Origin: Bacillota bacterium
GTDB lineage: Bacteria > Bacillota > Clostridia > Christensenellales > CAG-138
Direction of reading: 5' to 3'
Assembly (NCBI GenBank): GCA_023453725.1
Contig: JAEXTB010000177.1
Span: 1 to 18,315 of the forward strand
DNA length: 18,315 nucleotides
A model generated the notes under the pieces. It had not been told where the DNA came from. It worked only from the letters and a program-made list of their open reading frames with translations, and did not search any database. Below, one piece after another: positions 1 through 8,154 of this stretch (position 1 is its first letter; the number at the start of each line of letters is the position of its first letter). A program made the translations under genes and the position numbers.

Positions 1-1274
<1,274 letters not shown>

Positions 1275-1307
1275 GTGACCATAAAAGTGTGGCTCCCGAA
1301 AAGGCGC

Positions 1308-1336
1308 TTCATTATAAACGGCAAGTATGGTATGCT
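1308..1336 (+). promoter_or_regulatory. Candidate sigma-A promoter, extended -10, for the flavin split-barrel gene
   Basis: TTCATT (1308-1313), 17 bp, then TATGCT (1331-1336), preceded by TGG (1328-1330), which gives an extended -10. The start codon at 1367 lies about 24 nt after the expected transcription start. A dedicated promoter suggests this gene is not read through from the terminase. Confidence 0.45.
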
Positions 1337-1366
1337 GATGAAAAGATGAATGACGGAGGCCGACCC

Positions 1367-1822
1367 ATGCGCAGACGTGACCGTGAACAATCCCGTGAAT
1401 TTGCTTTGGAGGTTGTAGACACCTGCAATTATGCCGCGCTTTCCACCGTCAATGCGGATGGGACGCCCCACTGCGTTCCCATCACCATTGTCCGGGAGGG
1501 GGAGAACATCTACTTCCATGGCGCTCTTGCAGGACAGAAGATGGAAAACATCACCGCCCGGCCGCAAATTTCCATGGCATGCGTCTCGCGCGCTATTACA
1601 AAGCAGCAGACCTACAGTGTGGACTACGCCTCCGCGATTATAACCGGCAATGCAAGTCTGGTTACGGAGAAAGAGGAAAAAGCGCATGCGCTTCGCATCC
1701 TGTGCGTGCGGCATACGCCAGAAGCGATGGATGGCGTGGAAGCATACATCGCCTCGGGGATTGACCATACGGCGGTGGTGCGAATTGAAATCACTTCCAT
1801 AACTGGCAAGGCGAACACGTGA
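1367..1822 (+). CDS. Pyridoxamine 5'-phosphate oxidase / NimA-like FMN-binding protein
   Basis: A 151-residue protein of the FMN-binding split-barrel superfamily, whose members bind flavin as dimers; some reduce nitroimidazoles or act as small flavin reductases. The N-terminus MRRRDRE is typical of the NimA-like branch. The core follows: ALSTVNADGTPHCVPI (residues about 24-39), a strand with IYFHGALAGQK (about 48-58), then NITARPQISMACV. The length is normal for the family. The ATG at 1367 is chosen because GGAGG at 1355-1359 lies 7 nt upstream; an open frame back to 1289 has no such site. The gene sits alone between an orphan terminase and convergent spo0A, and ends at a strong shared terminator. 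The substrate cannot be read from sequence, so nitroreductase activity is only one option. Confidence 0.88.
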   Translation: MRRRDREQSREFALEVVDTCNYAALSTVNADGTPHCVPITIVREGENIYFHGALAGQKMENITARPQISMACVSRAITKQQTYSVDYASAIITGNASLVTEKEEKAHALRILCVRHTPEAMDGVEAYIASGIDHTAVVRIEITSITGKANT

Positions 1823-1843
1823 TGGCCGACACTGGCGCAAAAA

Positions 1844-1871
1844 AACAGGGCGTTAGCCCTGTTCTTTTTTT
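1844..1871. terminator. Bidirectional intrinsic terminator between the flavoprotein gene and spo0A
   Basis: AACAGGGC (1844-1851) and GCCCTGTT (1856-1863) form a perfect 8-bp stem with a GTTA loop. On the plus strand it is followed by CTTTTTTTAT. On the minus strand the A-run at 1839-1845 becomes a U-tract. It therefore serves both the flavoprotein gene and convergent spo0A. Confidence 0.9.
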
Positions 1872-1905
1872 ATGTCGGGAAATGGTATGATTGCGCCGCG
1901 AATAG

Positions 1906-2700
1906 CTATGCCGCCCCGCCCTCGGAAAGGGGCTTTTCCCTGCCTTGCTCCATGAGCAGCTTGTCCGCTACCAACGCGATAAATTCCCCGTTGGTCGGCT
2001 TGTCGTTTTTGGAGTAGATGTTATAGCCAAAGAGCTGGTTGATATTTTCAATCTTCCCGCGCGTCCAGGCAACCTCAATCGCATGGCGGATGGCGCGCTC
2101 CACTTTGCTGGGCGATGTGGAGAACTGCTTGGCGATGCCGGGGTAGAGCTCCTTGGTGATGCGGTTGATGAGGACGGGCTGGTAATACACCATGCGGATG
2201 CCTTCGCGCAAATAATAGTAGCCTTTGATGTGGGCAGGGATGCCGGCTACCAAGAACACGGACGTAATTTTCTCATCCAATGTCTTTGGCTGCTGCGCAA
2301 GTGTGGGTATTGTGGTACTGACTGGGGTTGTCTGGAGCATGTCCAGCGTGCGCTTATAGAGCGTGTCCGGCTCCACCGGTTTTACCATAAAGTATTTTGC
2401 ACCAAGGGCGCATGCGTTTCGGATCATGTTTTCATTCCGGATGGCGGGGACGATGATGACGGCGGGCTTTTCTCCACTGGTCATGGAGAGGTTTTCCAGT
2501 ACACCCAACCCATCCAGCTTGGGCATGATGAGATCCATGAGCACGGCGTCATAATGCGTCATGTGCAGCTTTTCGAGCGCCTGCCGTCCATCTGTTGCAA
2601 CATCCACCTGCCGGATTGGTTCCTGTACGGAAAAATACCCACGGACGGCGGAGAGATACTGCGGGTCGTCATCGACCAACAAGATTCGATACTTAGACAT
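1906..2700 (-). CDS. spo0A: Sporulation master response regulator Spo0A
   Basis: Response regulator that, once phosphorylated by the phosphorelay or orphan kinases, binds 0A boxes and commits the cell to sporulation. It is 264 residues long, near the usual 260-270. The receiver domain (about 1-120) has the acidic cluster D10-D11-D12, phospho-acceptor D56 (LMDLIMPKLDG) and switch lysine K107 (FMVKP). The C-terminal DNA-binding domain (about 150-252) shows PAHIKGYYYLREGI, the near-invariant SKVERAIRHAIEVAW and KPTNGEFIALVADKL. The ATG at 2698-2700 is preferred over an open extension to 2898 because AAGGGGG (2706-2712 region, complement) lies just upstream and the receiver begins at once. Oddities: Pro85 stands where receivers normally have the switch Thr/Ser, and spoIVB, the usual upstream neighbour, is absent; a divergent LCP gene sits there instead. 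Confidence 0.97.
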   Translation of the reverse strand: MSKYRILLVDDDPQYLSAVRGYFSVQEPIRQVDVATDGRQALEKLHMTHYDAVLMDLIMPKLDGLGVLENLSMTSGEKPAVIIVPAIRNENMIRNACALGAKYFMVKPVEPDTLYKRTLDMLQTTPVSTTIPTLAQQPKTLDEKITSVFLVAGIPAHIKGYYYLREGIRMVYYQPVLINRITKELYPGIAKQFSTSPSKVERAIRHAIEVAWTRGKIENINQLFGYNIYSKNDKPTNGEFIALVADKLLMEQGREKPLSEGGAA

Positions 2701-2730
2701 ATGATCCCCCTTCTCGCTTTTATCGCCATT

Positions 2731-2751
2731 CCTGTAATCCCCCACTACAGG
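2731..2751 (-). repeat. Inverted repeat in the spo0A leader
   Basis: CCTGTA (2731-2736) and TACAGG (2746-2751) form a perfect 6-bp inverted repeat with a 9-nt loop, about 20 nt upstream of the spo0A ribosome binding site. It could fold in the mRNA leader or be an operator half-site pair. No function can be assigned. Confidence 0.4.
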
Positions 2752-2820
2752 ATCGGTTTCTATGAAAAAGTTATCGAAGAATCGTGTTTTTATAGCGTTG
2801 CGTATTGTTTTATTGCTGTT

Positions 2821-2850
2821 ATTGTAACAAACAAATTTGTGGAATGTCAG
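2821..2850 (-). promoter_or_regulatory. Candidate vegetative (sigma-A) promoter of spo0A
   Basis: Read on the minus strand: CTGACA (2850-2845), an 18-bp spacer, then TACAAT (2826-2821), preceded by TGT, which gives an extended -10. The expected transcription start is near 2814, giving a leader of about 115 nt. Position and quality resemble the vegetative promoter of spo0A in Bacillus. Confidence 0.5.
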
Positions 2851-2870
2851 GGGTGAATATCCAGTATTGT

Positions 2871-2877
2871 TGTCGAA
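2871..2877 (+). promoter_or_regulatory. 0A box (Spo0A binding site)
   Basis: An exact TGTCGAA within TTGTTGTCGAATTT matches the Spo0A recognition heptamer. It lies between the two candidate spo0A promoters, so autoregulation is likely. A 6/7 match (CGTCGAA, minus strand, 2935-2929) sits just upstream of the candidate sigma-H promoter. Confidence 0.6.
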
Positions 2878-2895
2878 TTTACAATTGGAACGAGT

Positions 2896-2925
2896 CAATT
2901 CAAAAATGAAAAAACCAAATCCGGC
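2896..2925 (-). promoter_or_regulatory. Candidate sigma-H-type promoter of spo0A
   Basis: On the minus strand, CGGATTT (2923-2917) resembles the sigma-H -35 (AGGAWWW), and GAATT (2901-2897) resembles its -10 core, with the spacing sigma-H uses. Two consensus positions mismatch. The call rests partly on knowledge that Bacillus spo0A uses a sigma-H promoter flanked by 0A boxes. Confidence 0.35.
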
Positions 2926-2929
2926 TTCT

Positions 2930-3242
2930 TCGACGCAATGCTACAGCATATTGTTAGGAAACCGGCATCTCTCACTACATATAGTGGGCCATGAAAAAGA
3001 GCGAAATTCCGAACGATAGGGTTTCTTGCACTCTTTTTCACGGATATTCTTACTGTTTACACTCTGGTATGAAAGAAAAATATCAAACTGCAAAATAATT
3101 GTTTCTACAAAACATTACAGGATATATCTGTATAGTAAAGAAAAATTAAGTCATAATCAATAGCTAATTCACTGGATTTTAAAAAGAAAAGAAAGATTAT
3201 CCAAAATGCGCAAAAAAGTTCCCCCCGGAATGCCGCATCATT
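2930..3242. other. AT-rich intergenic stretch with no gene seen
   Basis: Between the spo0A promoter area and the LCP promoter there are about 300 bases markedly richer in A and T than the flanking genes. No supported gene, tRNA or known RNA was recognised. It holds two small imperfect palindromes: CACTA/TAGTG at 2973-2986, and one around CAGGATATATCTG at 3118-3130. Confidence 0.6.
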
Positions 3243-3278
3243 ATGACAATAATCTCATTGATGGTGGTATACTATACT
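3243..3278 (+). promoter_or_regulatory. Promoter of the LCP gene
   Basis: An extended -10, TGG followed by TATACT (3265-3273), has an upstream -35-like ATGACA (3243-3248) at 19 bp. A second overlapping TATACT occupies 3273-3278. The start codon is 55 nt further on. Confidence 0.5.
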
Positions 3279-3332
3279 AGCGCGCGCGGGCTTAAAGGAA
3301 GCGCGTTAAGCTTTTGTAAGGAGGTATGGCGT

Positions 3333-4877
3333 ATGAAAGGGCAGGAAACCGACCGCGCCACTACCGGAAATAAACGTTTTTGGAAGATCGTTTTGCTGTT
3401 TTTGGGCATCGCGCTGCTGTTTGTCGGCGGCCGGTATGCGTATGTCATGTTCATGGATCCGATGAGCGCTTTTGAAACGCCCGCTGCCGTAACGCCCAGC
3501 CCGAAGCCAGCGGTTACCCCCAACCGTGATGATAGCGCGCAAGTACAGCTGACTCCTACACCGGTTCCCACGCTTTCGCCGGAGGAAGAACTCAGGTTGA
3601 GCGCGGATATGAGCTTTATGAAAAATAAAGTCAATATCCTGATGCTGGGGTGGGATCAGGCACCTGAGCGCGAGGATGAGGACAGCGCGCTCTATCGGGA
3701 TGAAGAAAACAACTACCGTTCGGACGTCATCATGCTGATGACGGCGGATTTTGAAAAGGGCACGGTGGATTTAATTTCCGTCCCCCGCGATACGTATGCG
3801 CCCATTTACAACAAAAAAGGAAGATGGAAGATCAACGCGGCGTTCGCGCATGGCGGCAGCGCAAAAGGCGAAGGCTTTTTGTACGCCATGAGGACGGTGG
3901 AAAACCTCTTGGGTGTTCCGATCGATTATTATGCCGGTGTGGACATGACGGGGCTAAAAGCCATTGTAGACGCGATGGGCGGCGTAGACTATAACGTGGA
4001 TGTGGAAATCCGCCTCAACGGCCGCGTATTAAAAACCGGTATGCAGCATATGGACGGGCAGCAGGTGCTTGATTATGTGCGCGCGCGCAAAGGCATTAGC
4101 ACCGACGTGGGCCGCGCGGATCGGCAACAGCGCATGCTGTTCGCCATATTTGAACAGCTCAAAAGCCGCAACCAGCTTGTAAACCTGCCCAAGATTTACG
4201 CTTCCGTGCAGGATAAGATCAACACCAACCTCAATTCCGAGCAGATTGCCGCCATGACGGTGTTTGCAATGGGGTTGGATATGCAGGATCTCCGCCGCCA
4301 TACGCTCGAGGGCGAATACATCAGCAATGTGTACAACGCTTCGTTCTATGTGCTGGATAACGATAAGCTTAAAAAACTGGTCAAAGATATTTACGGCATA
4401 GAGATCAAGACCAATCCACGGTATGATCTTGATTATGTCCGGGCGGATAAGGCTGCATTTGCGGCACTCACCTACGCCGAGGGCGCGCAATACCTGTTGG
4501 AACAGGATATGGCCCAGTCGCTTACCCCCAAAGAGCGCGAGCTTTCCGAACCCGTGGAAGCCGCCATGGCGGAACTGCTTGGAGTTGCCCAGCGCAATAT
4601 TCCCGCGGATGCCGGGGAAGAAACCATAGAGAAGCTGACCGCTTCTTCGCTGGATAAATCGGCAATCGAGCAAGCGCAGCTTAAATTGGCCGATGCTATG
4701 TATTCATTCTGCATCGCGCGGAACATTACGCAGGCGCAGGTGGACAAAAAGAAGCTTCCGGAGGCGTTTTATGCGTTGCTTCCCGTAGGGACTGCAACGC
4801 CGGAGCCCGCCCAGCCTTCCGCTGCCCCGCCCATTCTTCCGGATGCAGCTGCGGGAGAAACGCCGGAAGCCGAATAA
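3333..4877 (+). CDS. LytR-CpsA-Psr (LCP) family envelope polymer ligase
   Basis: LCP proteins are membrane-anchored enzymes that transfer teichoic acids, capsule or other glycopolymers from a lipid carrier to peptidoglycan, outside the membrane. This one has 514 residues. A short cytoplasmic N-terminus is followed by one membrane segment (about 17-40), a Thr/Pro-rich linker (about 49-80), and the LCP domain (about 98-280). The signatures are NILMLGWD (101-108), RSDVIML (129-135), VPRDTY (150-155), DYVRARKG (247-254) and VGRADRQQRM (259-268). The arginines and aspartates of the active site are present. The ATG at 3333 is chosen because AAGGAGGT (3318-3325) lies 7 nt upstream; an open frame to 3243 runs through the promoter. 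Residues about 370-480 form an added, probably helical, C-terminal region ending in a Pro-rich tail of unknown role. The gene is single, with its own promoter and terminator. Confidence 0.93.
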   Translation: MKGQETDRATTGNKRFWKIVLLFLGIALLFVGGRYAYVMFMDPMSAFETPAAVTPSPKPAVTPNRDDSAQVQLTPTPVPTLSPEEELRLSADMSFMKNKVNILMLGWDQAPEREDEDSALYRDEENNYRSDVIMLMTADFEKGTVDLISVPRDTYAPIYNKKGRWKINAAFAHGGSAKGEGFLYAMRTVENLLGVPIDYYAGVDMTGLKAIVDAMGGVDYNVDVEIRLNGRVLKTGMQHMDGQQVLDYVRARKGISTDVGRADRQQRMLFAIFEQLKSRNQLVNLPKIYASVQDKINTNLNSEQIAAMTVFAMGLDMQDLRRHTLEGEYISNVYNASFYVLDNDKLKKLVKDIYGIEIKTNPRYDLDYVRADKAAFAALTYAEGAQYLLEQDMAQSLTPKERELSEPVEAAMAELLGVAQRNIPADAGEETIEKLTASSLDKSAIEQAQLKLADAMYSFCIARNITQAQVDKKKLPEAFYALLPVGTATPEPAQPSAAPPILPDAAAGETPEAE

Positions 4878-4889
4878 TCGCATTCATCC

Positions 4890-4922
4890 AAAATGCCGGA
4901 ACCTTGGTTTCGGCATTTTTTA
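4890..4922 (+). terminator. Intrinsic terminator after the LCP gene
   Basis: AAATGCCG (4891-4898) pairs with CGGCATTT (4911-4918), with further inner GAACC/GGTTT pairing, and is followed by a run of T. A clear rho-independent terminator. Confidence 0.9.
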
Positions 4923-4972
4923 TGCGTGCGGTTTACCGGGAAGTAGATAACATGCGCACAATTGCGTCGCCA

Positions 4973-4978
4973 TATACT
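4973..4978 (+). promoter_or_regulatory. -10 element likely driving the S66 peptidase gene
   Basis: TATACT at 4973-4978 lies about 30 nt before the preferred start at 5009, downstream of the LCP terminator. No good -35 is found 16-18 bp upstream, so the promoter is only partly supported. If real, the frame upstream of about 4985 is not transcribed from it, which supports the later start. Confidence 0.35.
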
Positions 4979-5008
4979 GTAGAAAAAAAGATAGGGGATC
5001 GGTGCGCC

Positions 5009-5932
5009 ATGGCTATTGCTCCACCGATATTGCGCGTAGGGGATACAATAGGGGTTGTTACACTCGGCAGCCCGGAGGACGCGGCCACTATAGACCGTGG
5101 CATTCTCATGCTTAGAAGCATGGGGTTCAATGTAATCGTCGGCAACTATGCGTACTCGTATGCCGGGTATGTGGCAGCATCCGAGGATCAGCGTGCCGCC
5201 GACCTGATGAGCATGTTCGAAAACCCGCAGGTGCGCGCTATTATTCCCACGCGCGGCGGCGTGGGCGTGGCGGGCATACTGCCGTACCTCAATCTTTCCG
5301 TCATCGCCAGAAACCCAAAAATCATTACCGGATACAGCGATATTACGGTGCTTTTAAACGTACTCACGCAGTTCTGCAATCTCATTACCTTCCATAGCCT
5401 CATGCTGCTGGATTTCAGACCCGATACGCCCGCCTATAATTTTGACCAGTTCTTCGCGGCTACCTCCACCGTGCAATGGCCAAGGCCCATCGAAAATCCG
5501 CCGGGCATGCCGCTCGTCAGCCGTATTCCCGGAAAAGTCACATCCACCATTGTGGGCGGGAACCTGACGTCGTTTGTGGATCTTCTGGGTACGCCCTATG
5601 AAATCAGCACGAGGGGCCGTATATTGTTTCTGGAGGATACGCACGAGCCTATCAATACCATTTACCGCTATGTCAACAGCCTGCGGCTTGCGGGCAAATT
5701 TGACGATTGCGCAGCCATCCTGATGGGGGAATGCACGGATTGCCCGATTGCATATGAGCAGGATTATGAGTCGCTCATCCGGGATGTGATTGTTCCGCTC
5801 GGCAAGCCGCTTATGACCAACCTCGCTTCCGGCCATGGCATCTATAAGGCGGCGGTTCCGCTTGGTGCTCTGGTGGAGATGGATACCGTCAACAATACGC
5901 TCACTATAATGGAACCCACGGTGCGGATGTAG
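5009..5932 (+). CDS. S66-family LD-carboxypeptidase (LdcA/MccF-like serine peptidase)
   Basis: S66 peptidases cleave an L-D peptide bond. LdcA trims murein tetrapeptides for cell-wall recycling, and MccF-type members inactivate peptide-nucleotide antibiotics. The product is 307 residues, normal for the family. It opens with the expected PPILRVGDTIGVVTLGSPE (residues 5-23), then has PTRGGVG (80-86) and the nucleophile Ser110 in ITGYSD. The other triad members are Glu209 (FLEDTHE) and His276 (ASGHG). GGNLT (183-187) is also present. All three catalytic residues are therefore retained. The ATG at 5009 has AGGGGA (4993-4998) 10 nt upstream and places the family N-terminus correctly; the frame is open back to 4904, but that extension overlaps the LCP terminator and a -10 element. 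The sequence does not say whether recycling or antibiotic immunity is the job. No permease or microcin genes are nearby. Confidence 0.9.
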   Translation: MAIAPPILRVGDTIGVVTLGSPEDAATIDRGILMLRSMGFNVIVGNYAYSYAGYVAASEDQRAADLMSMFENPQVRAIIPTRGGVGVAGILPYLNLSVIARNPKIITGYSDITVLLNVLTQFCNLITFHSLMLLDFRPDTPAYNFDQFFAATSTVQWPRPIENPPGMPLVSRIPGKVTSTIVGGNLTSFVDLLGTPYEISTRGRILFLEDTHEPINTIYRYVNSLRLAGKFDDCAAILMGECTDCPIAYEQDYESLIRDVIVPLGKPLMTNLASGHGIYKAAVPLGALVEMDTVNNTLTIMEPTVRM

Positions 5933-5999
5933 AGGAGTGCTTGCGTGACGGTACTTTGCAAGTTACAATACGATTGTTGAACAAACACGAAATATACCG

Positions 6000-6734
6000 T
6001 TATATATCCTGTAACAGAACATCAAGCATGCGTTTGGGGTTCTCTAAAAACCTGCGGGTAATGAGATAGTGCTCCGTATCCGTATAGGGGATGGGACGCA
6101 TGCCCGTTTCGTCCAGCCAGTAAATCTCCGCATCAGGGTAAGCCAATAAAAGCGGAGAATGTGTGGCGATGAGAAACTGGGCATTTTGCTGGACAAGCTG
6201 ATGGAGCCGCGCAAGGAGCGTCAGCTGGCGCGAAGGGGAAAGTGCCGCCTCCGGCTCGTCGAGTATGTACAGGCCGTTTGGCTTGAACCGGTTAAGGGCA
6301 AGCGCCAGAAAGCTTTCCCCGTGGGATTGTTCATGCAGGGATTTGCCGCCGTAGGACTTAAGAAAGCTTGGGCTTGCCACCTCCCTGTCCAGCCTGTCCA
6401 CCTCGGAAGCGACATTATAGAAGCTTTCTGCGCGCAGAAAGAAGCCGTCCCGCGCATAGGGGACGCCTTTCATAAGCCGCAGCCGGTCATATAGGCAGGA
6501 ATGGGACTCTTGTGTGGAAAAGTTGAAATTCTTTGACCCGCCCTCCGGATTAAACCCATAGGCGGTGGCAATCGCTTCAAGAAGCGTTGATTTGCCAGAG
6601 CCGTTCTCTCCGGCAAAAAACGTAACCGGCTTGGTGAATTTCAATTCGTTAAGCGTGCGGATTGCGGGGATGAAATCGAGATACGCTTCCTCCCCGTCCG
6701 GTTTCATCTGCTTTTGTACCGCATTAATAAACAT
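6000..6734 (-). CDS. COG3910-type predicted ABC/SMC-like ATPase
   Basis: A soluble ATPase of about 244 residues resembling the COG3910 group of predicted ATPases, related to ABC and SMC/Rad50 heads; cellular role unknown. It shows Walker A GENGSGKST followed by LLEAIATAYGFNPEGGSKNFNF, then a signature-like SHGES, Walker B LYILDEPEAAL, and an H-loop ATHSP. No membrane segment is evident. The start is a choice: the frame opens with GTG at 6767, but ATG at 6734 gives the N-terminus MFINAV usual for the family. A promoter fits so that transcription would begin at this ATG (see the promoter entry). Neither start has a Shine-Dalgarno site, which agrees with a leaderless message. The gene is convergent with the S66 peptidase (67-nt gap) and divergent from the acyltransferase operon. 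Confidence 0.85.
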   Translation of the reverse strand: MFINAVQKQMKPDGEEAYLDFIPAIRTLNELKFTKPVTFFAGENGSGKSTLLEAIATAYGFNPEGGSKNFNFSTQESHSCLYDRLRLMKGVPYARDGFFLRAESFYNVASEVDRLDREVASPSFLKSYGGKSLHEQSHGESFLALALNRFKPNGLYILDEPEAALSPSRQLTLLARLHQLVQQNAQFLIATHSPLLLAYPDAEIYWLDETGMRPIPYTDTEHYLITRRFLENPKRMLDVLLQDI

Positions 6735-6740
6735 GTCTTT

Positions 6741-6769
6741 ATTGTACGCCGGTGGGGTGAGCCCCACAA
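6741..6769 (-). promoter_or_regulatory. Promoter of the ATPase gene, apparently leaderless
   Basis: On the minus strand: TTGTGG (6769-6764), a 17-bp spacer, TACAAT (6746-6741), then six bases and the ATG at 6734. The predicted +1 therefore coincides with the A of the start codon. The alternative GTG start would lie inside the -35. Confidence 0.5.
6752..6767. repeat. Perfect 16-bp inverted repeat, possible operator
   Basis: GTGGGG (6752-6757), TGAG, CCCCAC (6762-6767). The repeat fills most of the spacer and touches the -35 of the ATPase promoter, 42 nt before the acyltransferase start. Its position suits a repressor site acting on one or both divergent genes. No regulator gene is visible nearby. 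Confidence 0.5.
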
Positions 6770-6808
6770 GAAGGACTTATTCATCCAAATTGAAACTGGG
6801 GGAAGAGT

Positions 6809-8101
6809 ATGAACAAACAGAAACAAACCCTGCAACAGAAGCTGGCGGCGCGCAAACTGTCGCCGCCTTCGGCATTGATCTACCGTATCCTTGTTACCGT
6901 AATGCGCATGCTGTACAAAAAGAAACTCGGCATCACAATTGAGCACGAGGTTGATTTAAAACAGTATCAGGGGCCGTATATCGTGGTGGCCAACCACGCG
7001 TCAAGGCTCGATTATCTTTACGCCAGCATGGCGTTCTTTCCGCATACGCTCAACTTTGTGGCGGGTTACAACGAGTTTTTTCGCTCCCATCTCGCGTTTA
7101 TCTTTCGGCTGCTGAATGTTATACCAAAGCGCAACTTCGTACCGGATACATACACCATCCGCGAGGTCACACGCATACTCAATAAGGGCGGGCGTGTTGT
7201 GCTCTTCCCGGAGGGCATGAGCTCCATCTCGGGCGCCAACCAGCCCTGCGCCATCGGCAGCGGCAAGTTTTTAAAACACTTTAAGATTCCTGTGCTGATG
7301 ATGAAGATTTCGGGCGGCTATCTCACCAGCACAAAATATTGCCTTGATGAGCGTCCCGGCAAGGTGGAAGTGACAGTATCCGAGTTCTTAACGCCCGAAC
7401 AGATGGCAAAGCTATCCGCGGACGAAATTCAGGCAAAGCTTGACGAGGCGCTGTTCCATGACGACTATGCGTGGAACAAGCAGGCGCAGGTGGAGTTCCA
7501 ATCCCGCGGCAGGATCGCCCACAACCTCCATACACTGCTGTTCTGGTGCCCCAAGTGCAACCAGGAATTTTCCATGCGCGGCGAAGGAAGCGCCATACAA
7601 TGCACACAGTGCGGCAACGGCGCGATTATGAACGAGTACTACGATCTCATTCCACTGGATGAAGAATGCATCATTCCGGAAACCCCCCGGGCATGGTTTG
7701 ATTTGCAGCGCAGGCATATCTACCGCGCCGTCAAGGATAAGGGGTTTGTGATGCGTGAAAAAGTTCGCCTTGGCGTACTTCCCAAGTTTGAGTATTTAAA
7801 GGATCAGGCGACCTCCCTCGTTGTGGGGGAAGGAGAGCTTACTCTTGACCACAGCGGGTTTTCATTTTCCGGTACGCGGGAAGGGGAACCGTTCTCCTTC
7901 CATATTGAGCCCGAACAGCTGCCTACGTTTGGCATGTGTACGGACGTCAGCCGCTTCTATACGTTTGTGGAAAACGAGTTTCTGGAATTTTTCCCGGTAA
8001 CAGAGTCGGTGGAAAAATGGTTTCTGGCCGCGGAAGAACTCCACAGGCTCGCGGGCGGGCAGTGGCGCAACTTCCCGGACGCCATCACTTACGCTGATTG
8101 A
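6809..8101 (+). CDS. PlsC-like acyltransferase with zinc ribbon and extra C-terminal domain
   Basis: The N-terminal 210 residues or so match 1-acyl-sn-glycerol-3-phosphate acyltransferases, which add a second acyl chain to form phosphatidic acid at the membrane. The catalytic NHASRLD is at 62-68 (H-x4-D) and the substrate-binding FPEG at 133-136. The protein is 430 residues, far longer than the usual 190-260. The added part holds a four-cysteine zinc ribbon, CPKC (247-250) and CTQC (265-268). After it comes a region of about 150 residues that alternates short hydrophobic strands and glycines (about 335-398), reminiscent of a PH/GRAM-like beta domain; that reading is an inference. The start has GGGGGAAG 2-9 nt before ATG 6809. 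It heads a probable operon with tex (53-nt gap) and a CorA gene. The acyl substrate and the role of the C-terminal half are unknown. Confidence 0.85.
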   Translation: MNKQKQTLQQKLAARKLSPPSALIYRILVTVMRMLYKKKLGITIEHEVDLKQYQGPYIVVANHASRLDYLYASMAFFPHTLNFVAGYNEFFRSHLAFIFRLLNVIPKRNFVPDTYTIREVTRILNKGGRVVLFPEGMSSISGANQPCAIGSGKFLKHFKIPVLMMKISGGYLTSTKYCLDERPGKVEVTVSEFLTPEQMAKLSADEIQAKLDEALFHDDYAWNKQAQVEFQSRGRIAHNLHTLLFWCPKCNQEFSMRGEGSAIQCTQCGNGAIMNEYYDLIPLDEECIIPETPRAWFDLQRRHIYRAVKDKGFVMREKVRLGVLPKFEYLKDQATSLVVGEGELTLDHSGFSFSGTREGEPFSFHIEPEQLPTFGMCTDVSRFYTFVENEFLEFFPVTESVEKWFLAAEELHRLAGGQWRNFPDAITYAD

Positions 8102-8154
8102 GAAGCGGGAAAAACGTACACAGTATTCTATTATGACCAAAGGAAACAGGAAGC

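Noticed and set aside
1945..2856. A 303-codon open frame on the plus strand opposite spo0A
   Set aside because: It mirrors the coding strand of a certain spo0A, has no recognisable domain and no good ribosome binding site.
4904..5008. Upstream start codons for the S66 peptidase
   Set aside because: The extension overlaps the LCP terminator and a -10 element, and the family N-terminus begins right after ATG 5009.
6735..6767. GTG start at 6767 for the ATPase
   Set aside because: It has no ribosome binding site, lies within the predicted -35 and adds residues not usual for the family; ATG 6734 fits better, though the choice is not certain.
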